A stretch of 64,000 nt of DNA from Phialemonium atrogriseum (taxonomy: Eukaryota > Ascomycota > Sordariomycetes > Cephalothecales > Cephalothecaceae): contig NW_026848165.1 of NCBI RefSeq assembly GCF_030411735.1, positions 310,001-374,000 on the forward strand, given 5' to 3'. The notes beneath the pieces are model-generated. The model worked only from the letters and a program-made list of their open reading frames with translations. It did not search any database and had not been told where the DNA came from. Shown here piece after piece: positions 22,640 to 32,970 of this stretch (the first letter of the stretch is position 1; every line of letters starts with the position of its first letter). The translations under genes were made by a program, and so were the position numbers.

Positions 22640-23667
22640 ATGGCGCCCAACAGAATCGACATTCACCACCACTTCGTCCCGGATTTCTATAGAGAAGGTA
22701 AGTGGTTAACGAATGCGTGTATTACACGACAGTATCTCTCCATACGTATACACTTGGCTAACAGCACTCGTGGCTAGCTGTTATCACGTCTGGGGGAGAT
22801 CCCTCGGGTTGGTTCATTCCCGACTGGACCCCCGAGCTCGATGAGGCCGTCAACAAAAAGTTCGGCATCACAACGACCATCTTATCTCTCACCGCTCCGG
22901 GGGCTTGCATCCTCAAGGATCGTGATGCCAGCGCAGCCCTGGCCCGCAAGACCAATGAGTATGCTGCCAAGCTCCGGGACTCCAACCCCAAAAAATACGG
23001 CTTCTTCGCCGCCCTCCCCAACATCCTAGACGAGGATCTTGCCTTGGACGAGATAGCCTACTCCCTGGACATACTCAAGGCTGACGGCGTCACTCTCTTC
23101 ACCCGCTACGGCGAGGACAACCACTACCTGGGCCACCCGGACTTTAAAGGTATCTGGGCGGAGCTGAACCGGCGACATGCCGTGGTGTTCGTGCATCCAA
23201 CGCACCCGGTAGACATCAGCCAGGTGAGCGGGATGCCGCAGCCGGTGATCCGGTACCCGTTCGAGACGACGACGACGGCACTGGACATGCTGCACAACAA
23301 GACGGGGCGCAACAACCCCAACTGCAAGATCATCCTCTCTCACGGGGGCGGCACCCTTCCCTACCTGATCGGCCGCCCGGCCAGCATCTTACCCAAGGGC
23401 CAGGAGGAGCTCGATGCCTTCTGGGACGACGCCCGAAACTTCTACTACGACACGGCGGTGGCGGGCACGGAGAACGTGTTCAAGGTTTTGGAGACGTTTG
23501 CCAAGCCGGGCCATCTCTTGTATGGCAGTGACACGCCCTACGCGAACAACAGCATCATCGACTTCCACACCAGCCGGCAGGATAGCTACAAGTTCCAGGA
23601 CTCAAAGATGCATGACAAGATCAACAGGGAGAATGCGCTCGAGTTGATCCCTAGACTCAAGGATTGA
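22640..23667 (+). CDS. Amidohydrolase-family decarboxylase (ACMSD / 6-MSA decarboxylase-like)
   Basis: Two exons (22640-22697, 22778-23667; 80-nt intron, GTAAGT donor, GGCTAG acceptor) give 315 residues. The short first exon carries the metal-binding motif RIDIHHHFVPDFY. Exon 2 has VFVHPTHP, IILSHGGGTLPYLIGR and HLLYGSDTPY, whose His and Asp residues complete the amidohydrolase_2 zinc site. Length and motifs match the ACMSD group of non-oxidative decarboxylases, which act on aromatic or muconate carboxylic acids (2-amino-3-carboxymuconate semialdehyde, gamma-resorcylate, 6-methylsalicylate). The substrate here cannot be read from sequence. The alternative acceptor at AACAG (22773) would put the exon out of frame. 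Confidence 0.88.
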
Positions 23668-24308
23668 AATGGGTTCGATTTTCCAGGAATTAGTTTGAAG
23701 CAAACTGTGTAGCTATGTCCACTGGGTATTTACTTTTGACTGGTGGCAAGATAATTAGTTACCAATGAAGTTGAACGTCGGCAGCCCAACAGGCGTAATG
23801 CTATCCTGCTCCTGAAACTCCCTTGCCCTCGCATCAACACAGTGACAAAAACGTTTAATTTTTTTTTTTGTATTTTTGTTATTTTTTTGTATTTTTTTAT
23901 TCTTACGTTCATTGCTGTAATTCAGTATTCCATTCTACTCAAGTGCTATATCCAGGAGTGTCCCGGGCGCACAATACTTCGTGTCGCGCCCATGTCCAAT
24001 GTACATGTACTGTACATGTATGTACTAAAGTACCCAAGGGTGCGGATAAGGTCCGCACTCCGTTGATACCCGCCTACAAATTGCTGGCGGGTGTGCTTCC
24101 GCGAAGCAGGCGGGAGCATTCCCGGGGTCCACTTTTCAGCTTCTTGGCAGAATTGGGCCTTCGTTGTTACACAGGTATACAAAACAGTACAAAGGAGAAG
24201 GAGGTAAACAAGGGATGTATATTGATTGAGTAGGGTAGATATGCTAGTTAGCTTGTGGAATGCTGTTTGTAATTCTGGGGGCCTTGTGCACAGAGGTAGC
24301 GGTGATTC
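23668..24308. other. Convergent 3' region with T-rich tract and hairpin
   Basis: Lies between the amidohydrolase (plus) and the alcohol dehydrogenase (minus). It contains a long T-rich tract at about 23858-23902 and a perfect inverted repeat at 24002-24020. No gene. Confidence 0.6.
24002..24020. repeat. Perfect inverted repeat, 9+1+9
   Basis: tacatgtac-t-gtacatgta between two converging genes; could form a short hairpin or cruciform. Function unknown. Confidence 0.8.
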
Positions 24309-25736
24309 TTAATTGATGCTATTCCATGACAAGACCGGTTTCACAACCTAGGAATCAAATTTGTTAATTTATGTACCCAAGACGACTGGAAGTAATCAAG
24401 TCAAAATAGATACTTACAGTTCCAGACTTCATATCCTCCAAGGCCTGAGATAATGACTCGGCCGGGTAACACTTTGACACTCGATCAATGGGAAAATTTC
24501 CCCCGAGATACAACTCAACGAGCCGGGGGATGAGCTACAGCGCGCGTCATGTAAGTAAGTAACCAGCAATTAGTCGACACCAACCGTAGTTAACTGCTCC
24601 GCAGGAAAACAGGGCCGATGGTATGGAATTTTTAACCCACTTCATGAGGATCCGCCTGCCCTTCAATAACCCCAATGAGGCGCTTACACGAGAGTAAAAG
24701 GTCCAACGTGTCAATCTCGAGGCGTGCCGTCGGGGGCGGTACACCAACAAACGCCAGCGTCCCCTCGTGCGCCAGCGCCTTCACCGCTGGTCCGTGGAGG
24801 GTTGGTACCCCGGTCGCATCGATGATAAAGTCTGCACCACCCGCGCAAAGCCTTCGAATACCCGCGTTCAGATCGGCCACCGTCTTCGTGTTGAGGGTGT
24901 GGGTAGCTCCCAAGGTAGACGCTAGCTCAAGCTTCGAATCGACCATGTCCACACCGACAACGGTCTCGGCTCCCAGCGCTCTAGCTGCCATCAGGGCGGC
25001 CAGGCCCACCGCGCCCATCCCCAAGACCACCACCTTGTCATGCCGCTCTGGTTTCAGCACGTTGAACACCGTCCCCGCGCCCGTGAGGTATCCGCACCCC
25101 AGCGGCGCCAGGAAGGGCAGATCGGCCGGCTGCACCGCGGATTGAACCCTGACGACCGAAGTCTCGGCCACGACGGCCAGCTTACTGAGCGACGATTGCC
25201 CGAAGAACTGGCCGTGGACAGGCGTCCCGTCGGGAAGGGATATGGGTGACCGGCCGCCCTCGCGTGCCGTCTTGATGAAGTTGGTCTCGGTCATGTGAGG
25301 GCAGCTGCCGCACCGGCCGGCGGTGCAGGCCCTGCACCGCCGGCAGGAGTGGAAGGAAAGCAAGACGATGTCGCCCGGCGACAGAGACTGGTCCACAACG
25401 CTAGACCCGAGGTAACGGACGATCCCGACGCCTTCGTGCCCGAGAACGGCGGGATAGCTGCCGATGGGCATGCCACCTTGTTGGACCACGATATCCTACG
25501 GGAGGGTGTTAATTATGATGTATTAGTTGGCCAGGCAGCACCTGGTAGCTATGAAAGCGAACTATGGCGGGCCATGTAATAATTAAACTTACAGTGTGGC
25601 ATAGTCCCGTGTATTTCATCTCTACAAGGACCTCGTTGGGCTGGACCCCGTCCAAAATCACATCCCTCAAGACAAATGGGGAGCCTTTGCTCTCGACAAC
25701 ATAGGCCTTTGTTGATATGTTCTTCAGTTCCACCAT
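24309..25736 (-). CDS. Zinc-dependent medium-chain alcohol dehydrogenase (aryl-alcohol type)
   Basis: Four exons (25736-25593, 25495-24641, 24534-24418, 24347-24309) give 384 residues, all phase 0. Catalytic zinc ligands: Cys46 in TGLCHTD (joined across intron 1) and His-Glu in VLGHEGVGIV (about 68). The structural zinc lobe CRRCRACTAGRCGSC is about residues 100-115. The NAD Rossmann motif is VVLGMGAVGLAA, followed by VVGVD. The small last exons restore the family C-terminus (ALEDMKSGT + VVKPVLSW). It resembles benzyl/aryl-alcohol dehydrogenases of the XylB group, oxidising primary alcohols to aldehydes with NAD. Divergent from the SDR gene (479 nt). The frame is open further upstream but without an ATG; the ATG at 25736 is used. 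Confidence 0.88.
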
Positions 25737-26215
25737 CTCGATCGACTCCGAAGTGACGCTATGCACTTGTACAACAGAATGGGGGAGTTCAAGACAAAGG
25801 TTCGACAATGTGCATGTATCTTGACTGAGATTTGTCGATCGGCTGGATATCTAACGACCTTTTAATCAGATGATCCTCCCCAGCACTGTTCCTAGGTCGA
25901 AAGGCGTCTTCTCGGGCGAAGGTTCGAAGGTAGAAAGTGGACCCCGGCAACGCTGCCGCCTGCTTTGCGGAAACACGCCCGCCAACACTTTGGCGAGTTA
26001 CGTAACCCTCGTTTGAGGTACCTCATTGCAGTGTCGACGGATAGCCAAGTCTACATCTGAAGTGAGCATTCGCAAAGCTTACCCCGCTGCCCATTCGTTA
26101 TGAATCCATCTTACCTCTTAAACCAAACTGATTACTTCAGTCTAACAGACATTGACGTGGAGTTTATTAGCTAGTCCCACCCGCTCGCCCACAGTTATCT
26201 AATCGACCAACCAAC
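25737..26215. promoter_or_regulatory. Shared divergent promoter, ADH / SDR
   Basis: 479 nt between divergent starts, no gene. CGG-N8-CCG at 25945-25958 is a candidate Zn2Cys6 site. With the BVMO/amidohydrolase promoter, this is the second divergent pair holding an inverted CGG motif. Confidence 0.4.
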
Positions 26216-27189
26216 ATGACCACCAAGTCCGCCGCAACCACTGTTGGGGGGCTCCTTTCGGGCCGCATCTCGATCATCACAGGTGCTTCGTCGGGCCTGG
26301 GACGGGCGACCGCATTAGCATTTACGAGGCAGGGAGCGACCGTGGTCTGCGCTGACCGGACGCCGTCCCCCCCGAGCTCAGCGATGCAGCCCACGGATGA
26401 ACTCATCCGAATGGAAGGGGGTAGGAGCATCTTTGCCCACACGGATGTGTCGGACGCGCAGAGTGTCCGGCGCCTAGTTCGAGCCGCGGCGGAGGAATTT
26501 GGACGTGTGGACATGTGAGTCTGCCCCGTAGCCCGGCATTGCCGGGCTTCGCTTTCTAATCCCAACTCCCATCGCAGCATGGTCAACAATGCCGGCATCG
26601 CCCCCGAGGCGTCTGACGCGCATCCCGTGTGGGAAACGACAGAGCAAGTCTTTGACTCGACCTGGGGGGTGAACGTGCGCGGCGTGTTCCTGGGCTGCAA
26701 GTACGCGGGCGAACAGATGCTCGGACAACCCCGGATTGCGGAGCGGCAGAGGAACGGCACCATCATCAACCTGGCTTCCGTGCTGGGGGTGTTGGGTAAG
26801 CCGGGGACGGTGGCGTACGCGACGGCCAAGGGGGCGGTCATCGCCATGACCAGGACAGTGGCGATGGACTACGCGCCGCACGGGATCCATTGCAACTCGA
26901 TCCTCCCGGGATGTGCGTTAAGCAACCTCCTGCCCCTCTTCCCTTCGCCTTTCCCGTGATCTGCGACTCAAGCCTGACTCGAATAGTTACTCGGACTCCA
27001 ATGATTTCAACTATGACGGACGATAGTGGAATAGAGAAGCACGTTGCCGAGTGCCACCCCATGAGACGACTTGGAGAGCCGCAAGAAATTGCGGATGCCG
27101 CAGTCTTCCTGGCGAGCGACTTGTCCAATGGCATAACTGGGCTTAACATGTCAGTCGACGGGGGACTCCACTCGCAGCTGAGAGTGTGA
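26216..27189 (+). CDS. Short-chain dehydrogenase/reductase
   Basis: Three exons (26216-26514, 26578-26912, 26987-27189) give 278 residues. Classical SDR: TGASSGLG at 22-29, NNAG at 103-106, catalytic Ser near 167 (NLASVLG), Tyr180 and Lys184 (YATAK), then PGFTRTPM after splicing at 26987 and a C-terminal NMSVDGGL. Cofactor preference is uncertain; an acidic residue after strand 2 (VVCADRT) favours NAD(H). It is a soluble oxidoreductase of secondary alcohols or ketones. The head-to-head arrangement with the ADH and closeness to the regulator suggest membership of the same pathway. Confidence 0.88.
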
Positions 27190-27859
27190 GGGCAGGACAG
27201 GAATGCCAGCCTATGAATGCCAGCCTAAGATATATCTCGCCGGAGGTTGGCACGTGTATTTATAAGAAGCTCGCGTGAAGTAGTCCCAACGACATACCTA
27301 CTTCCTCAATTTTACTAGCCTTTGCTCCATTTCGCCCGAGACGGCCTCATCAATGTTCAGCGATTTCCGATTTCTGCATACTTGCTTGTTTCACTATAAG
27401 ACTAAGTAATTAGGGCGTAGTTAGAGCACGACAAAGACGGTTCTGACAGACTCGGAATGCTGGACGCTGGCCAGGCTGAACCGCGCTACCCCAACTGAGA
27501 CCCACTACCCACTGCCTACCCACTGCCGAGAAGCGGGGGAGAGCCCCACACCAACCCCAACCCCACGGCCGTAGGTCCGCCCGCACTCCTTTTCTCCGCC
27601 AACACAATCCTGCCTCGTCTCATTCACCCCTAGCTACCTACTTAGCCAAGATGCTTGCCTATCTGATGCTTGTTGGTTGAGACTGCAGAGGATAAGACCA
27701 AGACGCTGGCAGACTCCCAAGCCACCCCCTACAGACCTAGGTTACTGAGTCTGAGCCGTTGTCTGCGTAAAATTTCTCGCTTTCTCTGCGTAGTTATCTA
27801 TAATTCCCTACCTTTCATCGTTGGTTGTTAATCAATACAAGCCACTCCTCCCGTTGCCG
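27190..27859. other. Intergenic, promoter of Zn2Cys6 regulator
   Basis: No gene. Holds a short direct repeat (ctacccactgc twice near 27500-27530) and A/T-rich leader sequence. Confidence 0.55.
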
Positions 27860-30800
27860 ATGCCATCTAGGCCGCCAAATTCGGCAGCCGCGTCGCCCGA
27901 GCCCGATGCCACTACAAGGAAACGTCAGCGTACCGCTCTAGCCTGCGATGAGTGCCGCGAGCGGAAGCGCAAGTGCGACGGCAAGAAGCCCATCTGTGGA
28001 TCCTGCGCGAGGCGGTCGTCACAGCGCTGTGTCTGGAACGATGACCGGCCCAACAGGGCTTGGAGTAATAGGTGAGTGGAGTGAGTGGGTTGTCCCGAAA
28101 CCGAATCTAGAGGTGATCCCGTCCGAATGTGCCGGCCTTCGCTGCTTCACTTCGGTCGTTAGAAAAGAGTGGAATAGAATGCAGAACCCCGGCTGAGGAG
28201 CAGATGCCATGCTAAACAGTGGGACATTAATCTGACAATGTCTCTGATAGTTACGTTCAAGGGTTGCAATCTCGCATTAGAGAGTTGGAGGAGGCGCAGG
28301 CGCCAGCCAACAACAGTACCATCCACGTTGATGCCGCGTCTGCGTCTTCACGCGGCACAGACCGAGAATACTCCCGCAGTGCTGCATCCCCTACGCATAT
28401 GGCAGAGTCTCATCGTCTTGATCTTGTTTCTCCCCCGCCTCTTCTCCCACAGCCTACTGCTATCCCCGAAGTGGCTGCTGAGGACAACAGAAATAACAGT
28501 CTGGATACTCTGGGCTCGGATAGCGGCGAGACTAGCGTGGACGGCATGGGAGTCTTCGGCTCCATTAATGCGATAAGCGGCGCTCGAAGGCGGCGGCAGT
28601 CGGACTACTTCGGCCCGTCGAGCACGATGAGTCTTCTGGGCAAGGCGCGCAATGTTCTAGGCCGGCGGTGCGGCGGACACGGACCGCTGGGGTCGGAGAC
28701 CTGTCCAGTCTGCCAGGACCAAGCCGTCTCGGTAGAGAGTAGCATATCGCAAGCATCGCCCGTGCGAGTCCCGGAGCCCCAGAGCGGTAACGTCATGTTT
28801 GGCTGGAGCGTCCCGCCGCGAGCAGAGGCAGACAGTCTGGTGGAGAGTTACTGGGCCTTCTTCCACTCGCTGTATCCCTTCTTGCACCGGCCGTCCTTCA
28901 TCCATCGCTATCTTGCCATCTGGAACCCCCAGACGGCCGACACACACGCGCACACGCAAGACGCAGACTCGCTGCCACAACCGTTGGCGGCAGTGAACTA
29001 TTACGATGGCCTCGGCGACCATTCCTTCCACCGCCTGCTGAACGTCGTGTTTGCCCTAGGCGCCCTCTTCAACCCGGACATCGACGAGCGGGACCGCGAC
29101 GGCATCAGTGGCTTGTTTTTCACGCGGGCTAAGAAGTTGCTCGACCTGGACCTTCTGGCCCAGGGTAGTATACCCCTAGTGCAGACCCTCCTTCTCATGG
29201 GCCAGTATCTCCAAAGCACTGACATGTCCAGCTCGTGCTGGAACATTGTGGGCATGGCAATACGGGTCGCGCAGTGCATCGGCCTACATCATGAGCCAAG
29301 CGGGAGCGAGCAGGGGAGCGATCCGAGACGGAAATATGGCCAGGTGGACACAGAGATGCGCCGAAGGACCTGGGCCGGTTGTGTTCTTCTCGACCGGTAA
29401 GCCCCCCGCTCGCCTTGGTATTCATCGCACTGCAGGCACTTGGAGCGCGACAACGACATTCATGTCCGTATTCTTTGGACAAGTCCTAGCTAATCTAATT
29501 ATGACAACAGCGTCCTATCGCTAACCTACGGGCGCCCGTTGATGATCCACCCTACCACGACGCAGAAACGGCTTATTCTCCCTTCTGCCACCGAAGACCA
29601 GTACCTTACCGGCCTCCCAGATCCTCCGGGGTTTCAGCCCGAAGGCGTGCCGAGCACCATGGATTGCTTTGTGCAGGCCATTAAGCTGCAAGACATCCTC
29701 GGCCAGGTGCTGGTCTCATTCTACTACGCCGAGCCGGATCACAGAGACCGAGACACCGCCGTGTTGGATTTCGGGCTCAACTACATGACCTCCTCGGTTA
29801 TGGGGACCGCGGACGGCATGAAGAATTGCGATTTCCAGATGCTCCTCGACGTCGATGGTCTGCTCACAGCGTGGCACGAGAAGCTGCCGCCGCACCTGAA
29901 GGTCCAGACGTATCGAAACGGGGGAGTATTGCCGTCTGGTCCGGTTGATCCGGCTCGGGCGTTGCTATTCCACAGACAGGCCGTGGTGTTAGAAGTAAGG
30001 TAGGTTGTTAAGTCATTTGATGTCAATATTTGGTTCTTTTTTCATCCCCTTAGGTAGCTTTCTTTTTCTTTCTTTCTTTCTTTCTTTCTGTTGAATTTGA
30101 ATAACTAACCTTTCCCCTCCCTGTCAAGATACCTACATGTGCGACTCACCATGCTCCGGCCAGTATTGTCGGTGCTCTGTGATATAACCCGCCGGTCTAG
30201 TGGCAGCGGTGCCGCAACCGACCAAGGCTCGATCGAGTCTAATATGCGTCAGGGGATGCTCCTCAAGGCGGCGAAGTTGTGCCTATCGGTAGCGCAGCAA
30301 CTAGTCGACCTCATAACTGAGAACGCACCTTCAGGTCTTTCTCCCGCACCGTGGTACAATGTATTTTGTAAGCTGCCCTCTGCTGCATGGATGGAGCAGT
30401 CTCTATTGCCGTGGTATCACCAATTACTCCCGTGAACTTTGGTGAGCTGACTTGATTCAAAAAGACATCCACAGCTCGGCCATGGTGTTTCTCCTCGGCT
30501 ATCTCTGCTCACCGAAACAGACCAACATCATGGACGAAGCATCCCTAGTTGCTGCGTTTGACCGCTGTCTCGCCTTCCTCAGTGGCTACGAATCACAGAG
30601 CCGCTCAGCCAAGAAGTGCAGCAAAATCCTAGAACTGGTGAAGCAGGAAGTTTTCACTGATCGAGGAGGTAAACCTATCCACTCACACAAGATAATATAT
30701 TACCACCGTCCTTCCCTTTATTCCATCTACCTCACCCACCCCAGCATCATCATCCACAGAGTACACTGTCATGTCTAAAATATACCATAATAGGCAACTA

Positions 30801-30922
30801 ACTAATTCCAACTCAGACAATTATACCATCGCCGCTCATATAAGCTTCGGAGGAGATCATATACAGCTAGGGGAGGACGGAGAGGACGTGGTGATTACCG
30901 AGGACATTCGAGCAGTACCACC

Positions 30923-31018
<96 letters not shown>

Positions 31019-31220
31019 GCAGCAGCAGCAGCAACAGCAACAGCAGCAGCAGCAGACAACGAGAACCGAATTCCCGTGGCAAAATGACGACTTCTTCTCT
31101 CCCGACTTCTTCCATGATGATGGCCGCTTCAACCAGACGTTGATGTGTAATCCATCCGATTTGACTTGGCTCTCTTTCGTACCATTCCTAGAAGACCAGG
31201 GGAACGGCGGCATGTCGTAA
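27860..31220 (+). CDS. Zn2Cys6 transcription factor with 44-residue polyglutamine tail
   Basis: Six exons (27860-28071, 28251-29396, 29511-29999, 30129-30367, 30465-30668, 30817-31220) give 897 residues. The Zn2Cys6 cluster is at about 30-56 (ACDECRERKRKCDGKKPICGSC ... C) with a basic patch, and a linker/coil (YVQGLQSRIRELEEA) follows across intron 1. The fungal_trans domain starts near residue 270 (VESYWAFFHSLYPFLHRPSF), with RRRTWAGCVLLDRVLSLTYGRP spanning intron 2. Near the C-terminus, residues 800-843 are an unbroken polyQ run, followed by acidic/aromatic residues (NDDFFSPDFFHDD) typical of an activation region. It is a nuclear activator or repressor and probably the regulator of the neighbouring enzymes. 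The ATG at 27860 is chosen because the upstream frame has no ATG. Confidence 0.87.
30063..30089 (+). repeat. (TTTC)n microsatellite in intron
   Basis: Six or so tttc units inside intron 3 (30000-30128) of the polyQ regulator; splice signals are not affected. Confidence 0.8.
30924..31055 (+). repeat. CAA/CAG microsatellite encoding Q44
   Basis: 132 nt of 44 Gln codons in frame, mostly CAA then a mixed CAG/CAA end. It is unstable in length and a likely site of natural variation in regulator activity. Confidence 0.92.
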
Positions 31221-31344
31221 CTAATGGACGACCTGAAGACCTGGGATCAAACTCTGTGTTAACTGTGTACGGATATATGTATCATTGGATAACTGGCGCT
31301 GGAGAGTTAGGTGTGTGTCAAGCGCAAAAGCAACAAGGATTCCC

Positions 31345-32970
31345 TCAGGCCTCCCTTTCTTTGTGTGCTATACCTCGGTACACCAACCTCTCCACTCCAA
31401 CCCACAGCATCGCCGCCTGGGGATCCACAAACGGCAAGACCTGCGACGCAACCACGCCGGCCACACCCTTCCCCCGATCCAGCCACCAGAACACGTTAGA
31501 CAGACCAGACCAGTGTGCCGTGGTGTCGGACCGCCCTGTCACGCCCGGCGAGATCATGGAGCCGAAACCCCAGCCCTGCGGCAGCGCGGGCGGGCACAGC
31601 GGGTAGAGGCTCTCGGATGGGTGGACTAGGCTGGGCTTGACGGCGGGGAGGTGCCGGCGGGCGAAGTTGGGCGCGTCCGGCAGCTGGTTGGTGAAGAGCT
31701 TGGCGACGGCGGTTGGGGAGAGGATGCGTGCGCCCGTCAGGGGGCAGGTGCCGTCGTTGAGAAGGGTGGCTAGGATCTCTACGTACGCGCCACGGTTGTG
31801 AGTTAGAGCGTCTCCATGAAGGAAATGAATACAGCTGAAAAAAATAAAACAAGGGAGACCTAGGTCGGGGATGGATTAGGCGATGGGTGAACTGACTGCT
31901 ATATTCTTGGATACTTCCGAACAGCCCTGCACCTCCGCTGTGGAATGTGTCGGCGACCTCGGCAGGGTCTGTAGATAGTGCTCTGCTAAGAGGGATCACG
32001 CCGCGCGACAGTCGGCCGTCCGCGCTGCGCTGCCATAGATGTGCAAGCCGGTCCTTCATCTGTGCCGATGGGACCATGGTGAGGTTGCGGATCTGGAGGG
32101 GCAGGAAGATGTTGCGCTGCATGAAGTCGTTGAGCTTCAGGCCGCTGGCGCGCTCAACGAGGATACCGGCCCAGTCTAGGGAGATCTAGGATGCGAGAGA
32201 AAGAACAATGGTCAGCTTTTTGCTACAATACCTGGGAAAATAGAGAAGATAAGGGGGAACGAGGGGGCGTACACCGTACTCAAACCGTTCTCCTGGTTGG
32301 TTAACAAGCGGTTGTAGGAAGTCAGAAAAGCTGCCAGAGAACTCATCATAGCTCGCATTGTACTTTTCCAATTTGGGGTTAAGAAACGAATATCCAAACC
32401 CGGCTACAACGCGAGGTCAGCTTTCGACGTTTTGGACTATGCACACATGCATCTCGACCAGGTTGATCGCCCACTATAGACGAGGCGACATTGGCACACC
32501 GAGTCCTCTAGAGCGAGTAACTAGTTACTAGTTACGCTAATTCTACTCACCTGTATGGGTCAGCAGCATTCTTAGGGTGATGCCTCTCTTCTTGTCCACC
32601 AGCGACCCGTCTTCCTGCACGACCTTGACGTCTCTTAGCTCGGGACAGAGCGTCTCCACCTGATGGACGTCATCGAGGGCGAGGCTTCCCTCCTCGACGA
32701 GCTGCATGCAAGCAATGCTGGTGACGAGCTTGGTACAGGAGGCTAGCCACAGTATGTCGTCGTCTCCCTGATCTGCCGCTGTTATTATGGTACCTCGTGT
32801 GTGAAGAGGCCACTGGACGAGTAGGCGAAGAGCTCCCTTATGCCGTTGTCGTCGCGCCCGACCACGACTACGGCGGCATACGGCAGGTCGACATTTGGGT
32901 TCGAGCAGGCATCGTCTATGAGTTTCTTGAGTTCGAGGTTGGTCTGGGGGCTGAGCGAAAGGGGAGCCAT
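31345..32970 (-). pseudogene. Serine beta-lactamase/transesterase-family hydrolase, probable frameshift
   Basis: Exons 32970-32551, 32403-32273, 32185-31897 and 31778-31345 encode a class C beta-lactamase-fold protein of about 424 residues if one frame break is ignored. Catalytic S-x-x-K is SCTK in WLASCTKLVTSIACMQL. MLLTHTAGFGY, FEYG-ISLDWAG (join), and late HWSG complete the family pattern (esterases and LovD-like acyltransferases). The lesion: from ATG at 32970 the frame runs to THEVP and hits TAA TAA at 32782-32787, while SCTK and everything after is in another frame that is open from about 32794. One extra base or two fewer would join them; an intron there would be only about 26 nt. Either a real inactivating indel or a base error. 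Substrate unknown; a lactone or ester from the nearby cluster is a guess. Confidence 0.75.
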
